From contig CANJKZ010001148.1 in assembly GCA_947471745.1 (NCBI GenBank), positions 1,499,001 to 1,563,000 on the forward strand: DNA of 64,000 nucleotides, read 5' to 3'. A program made the translations under genes and the position numbers. This stretch comes from Closterium sp. Naga37s-1. Lineage: Eukaryota; Streptophyta; Zygnematophyceae; Desmidiales; Closteriaceae. Below the pieces are notes generated by a model. It saw nothing but the letters and a program-made list of their open reading frames with translations. It was not told the origin of the DNA and made no database searches. Below, piece after piece: positions 1-10,530 of the stretch; positions within the stretch are counted from its first letter, which is position 1; every line of letters starts with the position of its first letter.

Positions 1-1615
1 GAGAAGAAGCGAGGCCCCTTCAAGGGGCGCTGCTACAACTACAATGAGGAGGGGCACATGGCTGCCACGTGTCCCAACAAGAAGAAGGACGCAATAACCG
101 TGGAAGCCGCGAACGTTGCTAAAGGAGACGGGAAGGGCGTGACGCTCACCGTCGCGAGTTCGGCTGCAAAGTTGCTGGCCGACGGCAAGAATTTGTGGTT
201 CCTTGACTCGGGATGCTCCCAACACATGACCAGCCGCAAGGACTGGTTCACGGTGATCCGTGACCCATCTGCAACAAAATCTGTCAAAAGGTTTGACGAT
301 TTTATGCAGGAAGTCGGCGGTGTTGGTGAGGCTTTGATGGAGGGCACTTATGGCTTGCGTGTGACCATGCATGATGTCCACTTTGTGCGAGGAATGAAGG
401 TCAACTTGGTCTCCCCTGGACAATGGAGCAAATCTGCAAACCGAAGAAGGTGTCACCCGCATCATCGCATCGGGGGGACAAGTGGCTGCAACGGCACGCT
501 ACCGCCTTCGTCTTCTCTGCCTTGACCTGAAACCGTGCCAGCAAGCAACGGCACGGCGGCTGCGGCGGCTTGCAATGGCACGGTGGCTGCAGCGGCATGC
601 AATGGTACGGCAGCTATAACGGCAAGCAATGGCACAACTAAGGTGGTTGCTGATTTGGCATTAAGCAAACCGGCAGTGAAAGAAGTAGCGGCCAGCCTTA
701 AGACGTACGCGGTGGGCTCAAAAGCAACACCCAACATGTGGCACGCTCGCCTTGGACACGTCCACTTCGATGCGGTGAAGCTGACAGCCACGAACGGAGG
801 CGTGTTAGGCATGGACCTTGAGAAAGGAGGTGAGGATATGTTGTGCATCTCCTGCCATGAAGCCAAACTCACTCGACAATCATTTATGCTGCACGACGAG
901 CGAGAGCAACAGGTTCTGGGGCTGGTCCACACTGACGTGTGCGGTCCAATTCAGACCCCAGCCATGGATGGAAGCAGGTACTACATCCTCTTTGTGGACC
1001 ACGCCTCACGTTACACCCGGGGGTTGAAGCTGAAGAGTGACGCTCTTGCTGCCTTCAAGGATTCGCTTCCCGAAGCTGAACGCCAGACTGGGATGATGCT
1101 GAAGGTGTTGCGGGTGGACCGGGGAGGGGAGTTTATGTAGAATGAGTTCCTGCTGTTGCTGAAGCAACAAGGAATCCTGCATCAACTTTCCTGCCCCTCC
1201 ACCCCCCAGCAAAACGGTGTGGCTGAACGCCGCTTCCGTACGGTAATCGAGGGCATGCGTATGTTGGGGCACATGGGGGTGAAAGCACACTGGTGGAACT
1301 TCGCGTTCTAGTGGGTGGTAAACCGTGTGCACCAGTCCACATTGCCCCATGGTTTGACCCCTCATTTGGTGGTGTACTAAGTCAAGCCCGATGTGTCCAT
1401 GGCTTGTGTGTTTGGGTGCATGGTGCAATATATCATTGCTGAGCATGTGCGTGAGGGGAAGCTTGCAAGAAAGACTCGTCGGGGCATGCACTTGGGCATG
1501 AGAATGGAAAGCAAGGAATGGCGTGTGGTGGGTAATGAGTCAAAGCGCATGGTCATCATCCAGGATGCACATTTTTATGAGGACATGTCACATAAATGGT
1601 GGCAGAAGTGGCGTG
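1..1615 (+). pseudogene. Copia A gag end, protease and integrase remnant
   Basis: The translation shows a basic, zinc-knuckle-like gag tail, then the protease stretch FLDSGCSQHMTS, the GAG-pre-integrase block MWHARLGHVHFDAV and a cysteine pair (CISCHEAKL). The integrase core start LVHTDVCGPIQTP follows. Domain order PR-IN before RT is diagnostic of Ty1/copia. The segment stops at 1615 where copia B begins, and the same element resumes at 28379. It is a broken fossil. Confidence 0.85.
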
Positions 1616-2126
1616 TGATGGAAAGCGTGCAAATCTAGAGAGCGTAGTAAGAGATTGAGTCCGCCGACTTCGTCGGAACATTGCGTGCAGGTCACGTAAC
1701 CTAAAAATATGAGCAGATACGCATTGGAAAGTTCTTAATCGCTACTGTCCACAATAATAAAGAACGCCTTCAACCAAGATATAGGACGATCGCTATCGCG
1801 ATTATTTTGCGACGGGGTATCATGGGGGAATTCCTAGGAGGTCATTGATAAGATCTAGTAATAGCTTTAGCAAGACTTCAGATTTGAAAAGGTGAAGAGT
1901 TTGACAAACCCTGCCATCCCAACCCTCGCCCTACAACAATCTCCTACAACCCAAAATGCCAAACTAGCAACACCAAAGGTGCTGTAGTGAAAAGCTAAGG
2001 GTTGTTGGTGCTTGTTGGGTGCGAGTTCAAGTCCAGCACGCAACAAGTCTAACAATCATAACTTGCCCAACCCCTTAGGCCACAACGAGCTAGAGAAAAA
2101 TACCACAACCACCTACACAATCACCA
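1616..2126 (-). repeat. Copia B 3' LTR
   Basis: About 511 bp, with TG...CA-type ends in the minus reading. It matches 27848-28373 along its whole length with scattered differences. It is bounded on the left by TSD GCGTG (1611-1615) and on the right by the polypurine tract of B. Confidence 0.9.
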
Positions 2127-2598
2127 CTCCCCCTTGTTCGTGCTGGAGGTGGCTGAAAACCACTGGGAAAAACCCTCCTTCACTCCACTCCCCCTTGTCC
2201 AGGGAGGGGCGCCATCCACAGCATAAAGTCGTCAAGGCAGAAAAACACCAGCCCCCCCCCATCCTACTCAGGCACCATGCCAACATGGGGCTGCATCCCC
2301 AGAAAAGACATGCACACACCTTGCCTCTCAAAGGGAAGAGGTTTGGTGAGTATGTCTGTTGCTTGGCGGTTGGTCGGACACCACCGGAGGATCACCTCGC
2401 CACTAGCCACCATCTCCCTGATGAAATGCCACCGAACCTGCATGTGCTTGGTGCGGCCATGCAAGCATGCATTCTATGCAAGGGAAATGGCAGACTAGTT
2501 GTCCACAAACACAGGCACACCACCAGCAAAACTCATGCCCAAACTCCCCAAACAAACGCTTGAGCCACACACCCTCCTGAATGCACTGACAAAGACTG
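2127..2598 (-). pseudogene. Copia B RNase H 3' portion and 3' untranslated stretch
   Basis: Minus-strand translation gives CIQEGVWLKRL and then HMQVRWHFIREMV and ADILTKPL-like blocks, the usual C-terminal end of copia RNase H. The remainder up to the LTR is untranslated and ends in the polypurine tract. It rejoins 23347 onward once copia G is removed in thought, with ATGTA duplicated at both junctions. Confidence 0.82.
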
Positions 2599-2603
2599 AT
2601 GTA

Positions 2604-3419
2604 TGTTGACGAGAAATGGCCCTGCCCTTGCTTGGGCGAAGCCGACTTCGCAGTCGGGTGCGCGAAGAAGTCGACTTCGACCGCCCGTAGAGTTCGACGT
2701 CGTTTTGTCCGCAGAAGTCGGCGTCGACCTGTACGCAGAAGTCGACGCCGACTGCTCGCAGATTTCGTCACTGACTCCTCGTAGAAGTTGACGAAGTTGT
2801 CCGGTCGACAAGGTTCTACGGAGGCGTTGGTCGAGCATCGTTGGCAGAGGATGCGGGTCGACGAGCCCGCAGAGGATGCGGGTCGACGAGCCCGCAGAGG
2901 ATGCGGGTCGACGAGCCCGCAGAGGAGGCGGGTCGAAGAGCCGCAGAGGATGCGGTCGACATCGGCGGCAGAAGACGCTGCTCGACAAGCCCGTAGAGAG
3001 GTGATGGTCGACGGGCTCTGCTCGACGGATCATCGTTGAGCTGGTCGACGCAAGTCGCTCGACGGCGAAATCCAATGTATGGGCGAATGTCGCCCAGGAG
3101 GTTTTCGAGAAGTCAACCTGCGGAACGGCATCACGTGCTCGACGGTGCACGGCTGGCGAAACAGTCGACGCGTGTTCTACATGGCACATGCGCAATGTGC
3201 CTCGCGGCGCGTCCGTCTACCTGCACCTACTTGGTAGGTGCGCACATGCGCAGAAGTTCACCTGCCTCTGCAGCGCTGGCAGACCACTGCGGTGCAACGC
3301 TAGCAGACTACTCTGCTTCAGCGTTGGCAAGCCGCTTTTCTGCTGCGCTGGCAGAGTTCGTCCTGCAGAGGGCTTGCTAGGTGTTGCAAGGCCATTCTAG
3401 CTATATCGACTTGCATGCC
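2604..3419 (+). repeat. Copia G 5' LTR, left part
   Basis: It starts TGTTGACG and matches 22312 onward. It is rich in GTCGAC/AAGTCGAC motifs and includes a tandem array of GAGGATGCGGGTCGACGAG-like units near 2850-2960. It is interrupted at 3420 by gypsy H and resumes at 17933. Confidence 0.85.
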
Positions 3420-3701
3420 TGTCGTGTTTCTAATTGCAGGAGAAGGAGCAAACAATATTAAAACAAGACAAGTAGGATGTATAGGAGAACCTTGTAGAGA
3501 ATCAGGCGGGACCCGAGTGACTCGGGCGAAATGGTGGTTCCGTTGCAAAATAACAGTAACCAGCAGGTTGAGTACGTAGGCAAGAGCCAGAAGAGTAGTG
3601 CCTTGCTTGCGTGTTTGTTTTCACATCTAACTTAAGTGAGCCTAATTGTATCCTAGCGCCAAGCACATTGAGAAGCCAACCTTCGCAAGCCATTAAGGCA
3701 C
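3420..3701 (+). repeat. Gypsy H left-end LTR-like region
   Basis: About 280 bp from TGTCGTG to just before a TGGTG...ATCAGAGAGC stretch that resembles an initiator-Met PBS. It is non-coding and precedes the gag frame at 3739. It is called LTR-like only from position and the TG start, since no second copy is visible. Confidence 0.45.
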
Positions 3702-3738
3702 TGGTGTTTTATCAGAGAGCCTACCGAGTTAGTGAGTT

Positions 3739-5197
3739 GTGGAGGAGATAATACAGCCTGTCCGAGCACGCCTTTCTAACAAACACGCAAGAGATCGCAG
3801 ACGCGGAATAAGCGATAGGTACAATCTAAGATCGGGACAGCGATACTGGCGCGAGGATATGCAAGCGGCGCAAAGCTGGCGGGCCCAAGCTAGCACAACA
3901 GCAACGAGAGAACCGACGGCGAGCGTAGTTGATCCCGGCACGGCAGGATCGGAACCCTACCAAACCCCACACCAACGCATGCGAGGAGCCGAACCAGCCA
4001 TGAATGACCCGGGAGAGACGCCGCACGAGCTGCGATGGGCGCAAGAGACGCGGGCGAGGTGGGAAACCATGAGGGGAAAAAAGTCGCCGAAGCCGATGCC
4101 AGGGATGAACCCAGCTGCAGGAACCGGGCAAGAGGACTGGCTGCATCGAAGTCAGGGAAGAGAAACGTGTACGCCGTCCCACCAAGAGATAACGGAAACC
4201 AGACTTGTGGCATTGCTAGCAGAGGCAATGTCGCATGATTCCGCGAAGGAGAGACGATGGGCGGCGCCGGCGTTACCCAAGCTAGAGGTAGCAGAGTGCT
4301 TCACCGGAATATCCGGGTCAGGGCCAACCTTGAATAACTACCTGATGCAATTGGAAACTATTAAGTACTGTTGGGAGAGAGACGACCTGGACCCTGCGGA
4401 GTTCTTTCGCAGAATGGTGCGAGAAGAGATACTCGAGGAACTGGCTTGTGGAGAAATCGAGAATCCAACGGCGCGTTTTCTGCAGATGCTATGGAAATAG
4501 TTCATGGGCCAGACGAAGGCGCGAGTAGAGGAGTTCAGAGAGCTTCGCCGCAAGAAAGAGGAATCATTGCTTGCGTAAAACTGCCGACTACGGGAGGTGG
4601 CGGAGGATCTGGAGAGCAAGGAAGAGAGGCTACTGGTGCGGAAATTTTTAAGAGGCCTAGACGAGGAGCTGAGGAGTGTAGTCCGGATATGGGGTGGACG
4701 CAGACATCACACTAAGAGAAGTATATGGAGTGGTGAATAGGACCGAGCATGCACAGAGGATGCTGGATCTTGAGGACAGAGAGACACGCGGAAAGGCGAG
4801 AACCTCCTGGGCTGCAGCAGCCATGACGGAACCCGAGCACGGCATGCAGGGACGGAGCGATGGACGCAGATGTCACGAATGCGGAGAAAGCGGGCACCTG
4901 AAGAGAGAATGCCCGAAGGCGCCAACCTGTGATAACTGCAGGAAAAGGGGCCACAAGAAGGATGCGTGTTACAGCAGGAGGAGAACTGAGGATGCGGCCA
5001 GTAGGGAAGAGCTGCAGGAAGAGATCAGGAAGCTGCAGATGAAGTTGGACAAGACTCCTAAGGCAGAGATGAAAGGCAGGGCAATGCTCGCTTACGAGGA
5101 GATAGAGGATGCGGAGGAGAGCGAAGACGAATATGTGAAAGACTACTCGTGTATGGCATTTCCCAGGGATAGAGACGAATTAGACCTGCGACCCTGA
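3739..5197 (+). pseudogene. Gypsy H gag with two CCHC zinc knuckles
   Basis: A basic N-terminus (RARLSNKHARDRRRGISDRY) leads into a helical gag-like region (VAECFTGISGSGPTLNNYL) and then two adjacent zinc knuckles, CHECGESGHLKREC and CDNCRKRGHKKDAC. An acidic tail with an EEIEDAEESEDEY patch follows. Tandem CCHC knuckles are typical of gypsy/retroviral nucleocapsid. It is a broken fossil. Confidence 0.82.
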
Positions 5198-5320
5198 GCC
5201 ACGCAAACCTAGCAAAGCGGAGTAAGCAGGGAGCGGTTGCCGAGGCTGAACTAGGGAGAAGGATCATGGCACCCCGAAATGCACAGGCATCCGAACGAGC
5301 GGTTGGTCTGGTAGGCGTCG

Positions 5321-5590
5321 GTGTTGATTGCAGAAAAGGGAAGCATGACGGTGGGAGGGCTACCGGTGGGGCAAGCCATAACAGACACTGGGGTGGACCA
5401 CGTACTAATAGGCGAGGGGCTAGCCAAGCAGCTGAAGCTAGACTTACTCGGAAGGCTGGTAGAGGGAGGCATCCTACTCATGACGGCTAAAGGAGGAGAG
5501 CCTAAATGGATGCCTTGCACGCAACGGCCGATCGAGGTAGTACTGAGGCCAGGAACGGAGAAGAAATGCTGCATCAGAGTCAACTGAGGG
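5321..5590 (+). pseudogene. Gypsy H aspartic protease
   Basis: The segment VGGLPVGQAITDTGVDHVLI contains the retropepsin-type DTG core followed by a hydrophobic strand. Its position between gag and pol is as expected for Ty3/gypsy. Confidence 0.72.
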
Positions 5591-5679
5591 GTTTTTTATT
5601 CCAAAGACTACGATGTATTGGTCGGCATGGAGTTACTGTACTGAATAGGAGCCACCATCTGTACCTGGCAAGAGAAGGT

Positions 5680-6890
5680 GCTCTACAGGGTACAATTCTG
5701 GGATCCAGAAAGCTCGGTGGGAACCCTGCCTGTGAAGTTCATCAGGCAGGAACCGAGAGAAGCATACGGGGCCCAGAGGACAGACCTATCTAGGGAGTTG
5801 GATGACTGGAGCTGGGAGCAGTACGCTGACGATTACGAGCGCCGAACGGAGAGAAGGCTAAAAGGGGAAGTTCCGCCGTCATTGAAGGAATGCGTCACTC
5901 GGGTATGGGCGTTGGAAAGCGCCCTATGCGTGATGGAGTTTTACGGAGTGATTGGCATAGGCTTGGCAGCGGCACTGAAGGCGGGCTGCATGGTCAGGAA
6001 GTGGATACATGAGGAAAAGGACCCGGTGGTGAGGCGGATGGCAAGGCATCACGCACAGCTACTACTAGAAGAATATCCACAGCAACTGCTAGCCAGCGCC
6101 ATTCCCGCGGACGAAGATGCCGCTGTAGACGATGGAAGAGACATCACCGAAGAGCAACCCGGGAAGTGGGGGCAGATCGACCTGATAGTAGCAGGAAGGG
6201 AGTGCCAGGGGTACTCCAGGGCGGGAGAAGGAAGATGCATGGAGGATGCCAGGGGTGAATCATTCAGGGACTAGAAAAGAGTGCTGGAGATGGTGCAGAA
6301 AAAGCAAGGCGAGATGCTGTATATCCTGGAAAACGTAGACCTAGCGGAGGATAGGAAGGAACCTGTGAAGAGAGCATTTGCATAGATTGAGGAAGCCGTG
6401 GGGAGAGGACTGGCAGCAGATGCGGCACAGCTAGGCTTGAGAGCACACCGGCCAAGAAGGTACTGGCAGAACGGCATCTCTGAGGCTAGCCTAAGGCACT
6501 CCCTGGCACAGATGCAGAGACTAGAGCCTAGGCTGGTCAGTGACATCTTAGGGCCGAAAAGGTTACCAGCCCCAGTGAAAAGCCACGACCATCCGTCGCA
6601 GTATCAGTGCAACGTGCCTGGGAAGCCGAGGCAGGTGCTGCCCACACTGGTGGCCTATGAGGGAGCCAGGGGTTTCATCATGGAGGGTGAGTTGCCGGGG
6701 CCAGGGATGGTGTACGATGTGAGGAGCAACAAGTGGGAGGAACCAACTGCACAGGAGCAGGAACTAGCCATGGGGCACCGATGGGGAGCAACGGCACACC
6801 CTCAAGTGACGGAGAAGCATAGAAGGGCGGCGCTGGGACGTGCCATGGACTTGAATGTGATGAGCTGGCTGATAGAGACCATACGCATGC
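5680..6890 (+). pseudogene. DNA (cytosine-5) methyltransferase domain inside gypsy H
   Basis: Between protease and RT the translation shows the ordered hallmarks of a C5 cytosine methyltransferase. A motif I-like cofactor loop (GVIGIGLAAALKAG) lies near 5945-5985. An acidic DIT stretch comes just before a motif IV-like CQGYSRAGEG near 6200. A motif VI ENV (YILENVDLAED) lies near 6320 and a motif VIII-like RAHRPRRYWQNG near 6440-6475. A motif IX-like LPTLVAYEG near 6640, a target-recognition-like segment, and a motif X-like RRAALGRAMDLNVMSWLI (about 6820-6870) follow. This matches the I-IV-VI-VIII-IX-X order of Dnmt3/DRM-type enzymes without permutation. A basic, E/R-rich coiled-coil-like stretch follows before RT. 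It is a fossil in a broken element. The family assignment is from motifs only. Confidence 0.8.
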
Positions 6891-7224
6891 ACCTAAAAAC
6901 GAAGGAGATACAGAGAGGGATGGAGATCAGTGAGCGGCATCAGGAAGAGGAGGAGGTTGCGAGGAGGAGGAGGCAGCTGCAGGCTATCGAGGAGCAGCAA
7001 GAGGGGCGCATCATAGAAGGCTGTGCCTTTATGGATGTTGGTGAGGCAAGAGCCGCGAGGGAGGAGAAAGAGGCAGAGAAAGGGAGAGGACTCCAAAAGA
7101 TGAATGGTCCATTGGCGGAGGAATGGGGGCAGAAACTGCCAAGGCGCTGCAGGAGTTGCTGAAGCAGCATCGAGCTACCTTTGCGTACAGTCTGCAGGAG
7201 CTGGGAAAGTGTACAACTCACTAG

Positions 7225-9429
7225 ATGCAGATCAAGCTAACGGCAAAAGTGCACATATACCAGCGAAATAGACGCATGAGCCCCAAAGACTTGGACATAT
7301 GCATGGAGAAGTGCGCTGAGTTGCTGGAGGCAGGGCTCATTCAAAGGTCCGAGAGCGATTATGCAGCAGCAATTGTGGTAGCAGCCAGGAAAGACTTGAC
7401 AGGAGAAGTGTTCACCACGAAGATGTGCGGGGATTACCTCGGGCTCAACAAGGAAGAATGCTTCAGCACTGTTTCAACGCACCATGGATGCGGCACTAAT
7501 GAACGTACCTGCAGCTGCATGTTACATTGACGATGTGGTCGTCTTCAGCACGTCAGAGGAGCAGCATGTTCAAGACTTGAAGGACACCTTGGAAGCCATA
7601 AGGGAAGCAGGCCTGATGTGCCATCCAAAGAAATGCAGCTTCGGCAACAACTCAGTCAAGTACCTAGGGTTCGAGGTGAAAGGGGGGACCATGAGCATCC
7701 AGCACGCTAAAGTGGAAGTGCTGGACAGAGTGCCACCACCAGAGGACCGAAGCACACTCCAAACAGTTCTGGGCTTCCTGAAGTACTACTGAAAATTCGT
7801 GCCCAACTTCAGCCGCACCGCAGCCGTGCTGAACAGGCTGCTGAGGGAAGAGCAGGCATAGCGGTGGGGAGAAGCGGAACAGGGGGAAATGGAGGCACTG
7901 CTTCAGGCAGTGAAGACAGCGACAGTGCTCACCCTTCCAAGAAAAGAAGACCCCTTCGTGTTATATACGGACTCGAGCAGTGCAGGGATGGGGGCCATCC
8001 TGTGTCAAGAGAGAGAGGGGCAAGAGATGGTGGTGGCGTTCAGTTGTAACCCAGCTGAAGCCAACTATTGTTCATACGAGGGAGAAGGGCTAGCAGCGGT
8101 GTGGGGGGTTACGCACTTCAGAGTGTACCTGCAAGGCAGGCCCTTCGTGCTAGTAACGGACCATCAGCCGCTGACTTGGCTAATGATCAACCAGGCGTTC
8201 ACAAGGAGGAACGCCAGGTGGGCCATGAGATTACAAGAGTATGAATTCACCATCAGGCACAGGCCAGAAAAGACCTTGCAGCATGTAGACGGGCTATCCA
8301 GAAACCCGCCTCCAGCAAGCCCTACGGCCTGTCTAGTGGCCCTGGCGAGGGAGATAGACGGAGAGGGAGCTAGACGGAAGCACAGCAAGGGGCCAGAAGA
8401 CGTTTGGGAGGACACAGAGGTGCTAAGGTGGATACACGGGAAGACCACGGAAGCGGAGCCGGCCAGTGAGAGGGCCAGAGCGAGCGGAGCACACTACCGT
8501 TGGCACCAGGAGCAACTGTAGAAGAACACCAAGGAAGGGTGGAAGCTGGTCCCCAAAAGGGAAGAGAGGGCGGGGATAATTGCCAAGGTACATAGGCAGT
8601 TGGGGCATTACGGAAGACTCAGGACGAGCCAGCTAGTGGAAACAGGATGGTGGTGGGCAGGCATGAGGAAAGAGATTAGGGAATGGGTGGGTACCTGCGA
8701 GCTATGCAGCAGAAACAAAGTAGGGCTGGAGAGAGGAAGAGACGAGCTACATTCGCTGCCGATCAGAGGGTTGGGGTTCAGGTGGTCCCTGGACCTGGCG
8801 AGAGAGATGCCACTCAGCCGCAGAGGGAAGAGGTACATTCTCATCATGATTGAACACGGCAGCAAGTGGGTGCAAGTGAAAGCCTTGCCGAGCAAGAACT
8901 CGGCAAGAATAGCAGAGGCCTTTGAGGAGCAGGTGCTGACGAGGTTCGGGGCTTGTGGAGAAGTGTTGACCGATTAGGGAACAGAATTTCTGGGAGAGTT
9001 TGAGAAGTTGCTGAAAGAAAGCAGCATCACCCATAGAAGAACCTCGAGGTATCATCCCCAAAGCGACAGCCTAACTAAGAGATCTATGCAAACAGTAAAA
9101 AGGGGGCTGTGGGCATACGGAGAGAGATTCAAGAGAGACTGGGATGCCCGCTTACCTTGGGTAGCGGCGGGGTATTTATTCAGCAAGCAATCGGCTCTCA
9201 TATACCTATCACCGTATTATCTGGTGCAGGGGAGAGAACCCATACTGCAGGTGGATGCACCCAGACTACTGACAGGGGTGGTGACAGTGGACTTGGAAGA
9301 AAATTGGGTGGGGCTAGCAGAAGCACGAGCTAGGTACCTCACGGAACTCCTGCCAGCAGCCCTAGAAAACCTGCACGTAGCACAACTGAGAGATGCCCAG
9401 AGATACAAGAAGAGGAAAGAGGGAGGGTC
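7225..9429 (+). pseudogene. Gypsy H RT, RNase H and integrase remnants
   Basis: RT is recognisable by CYIDDVVVFS (near 7525) and KCSFGNNSVKYLGFEV. RNase H is seen from YTDSSSAGMGAILCQ, then TDHQPLTWL and HVDGLSRNPP, a classic Ty3/gypsy signature. Integrase has an H-H-C-C-like zinc region (HRQLGHYG...CELCSRN) and a core with the DLAREM and LTD-type acidic residues, plus HPQSD. The order RT-RH-IN is diagnostic of gypsy. The region ends where copia I is inserted, and the C-terminal tail is found again at 17475. Confidence 0.85.
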
Positions 9430-10402
9430 TCCGGAGATAACTCTATCAACAGGAGCTATACTATGGGCTAGGCACGGGGTAGGAGAGATCTCTGCGTTCG
9501 TTCCTTAGTCGTTTGCTTGTGCTTGCACTACTTGCTGGTTCACGGGGGAAGTTGGCAAGAGTCTCACTAGCAAAAGTTCACAACAATGATCCAACCAAGT
9601 TGGCAAGACAAGGCTACATCAGAGCTAGCATGCAAGCAGGTCGACTGCCAGCGCAGCACGGTCGACCGCGCTCCAGCACGACTTAGTCGACCGCGCTCCA
9701 GAAGTGCAAAGTCGACGGCGTGCCAACGCTGCAGGTCGTCGGCGTGCCAGCGTTGCTCCCGCAGAACAGCAGCGCACCTACTTCGCAGGTGCTCGCAGAT
9801 AATTGGCGTGTAGTGCCTTATCACCTGCACAACGCACACACCAAGTCGTCCTCGTGCTGACAATTGCACCTGATCACCCACGTCGACCTCGGGATACCAC
9901 CACCGAGGTCGATCTCGCCATACCACCTGGGCGACCGTCGCACTCCTTCGCAGAACCTCGTCACCCAGGTAACCTGGTCGACCGGGCAACCACAACGTCG
10001 ACCAGATGCTTCCTCGTGCGCCCGTCGACCTCCCAAGTCGACGACCACCTTCAGTCGACCTCACCAGGTCGACCACAACCTTGGTCGACCAGCTCCAGGT
10101 CGACAACCCACCTGGTCGACCAACTCCAGGTCGACCAGCACACCTGTCAGCCGACCACACCAAGTCGGCTTCCCCTGGTCGGCGTCACCCAAGTCGACGC
10201 CCTCTACTGGTCGACCTCCCAAGTCGACCAGCCGAAGTTGGCGCCCTCCCAAAGTCGACACCCTTGCAATGGCCCCCGTGCAGGTCAACCAAACCCGTCG
10301 ACCAGCTCCCCCACTGCTGCAGGTCGGCTGCACTCCTCACATCCAACCACGAAGTCGGCTCCGCCCAAGCGAGGACAGGGCCAACAACAACTCCTGTTGA
10401 CA
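9430..10402 (-). repeat. Copia I 3' LTR
   Basis: About 973 bp. It is strikingly dense in GTCGAC/GGTCGACC motifs in its right half. It matches 15659-16532 plus 17370-17469. It is bounded by TSD GGGTC on the left and the polypurine tract on the right. Confidence 0.88.
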
Positions 10403-10530
10403 CTCCCCTGCCGCGTTGACGCTTGGGCCACCAGCTCACACGGCAACACTACTCGGAGAATAGCTCGTCGGCGTGCACCCAACACACAGCACGCCGGTCA
10501 CCGCACCAGCCATGCAAGAGGGCATGGCAC

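Noticed and set aside
2005-2045. Possible tRNA gene or SINE
   Set aside because: Only a T-arm/B-box-like motif is present. There is no cloverleaf, and the segment lies wholly inside the LTR pair of copia B.
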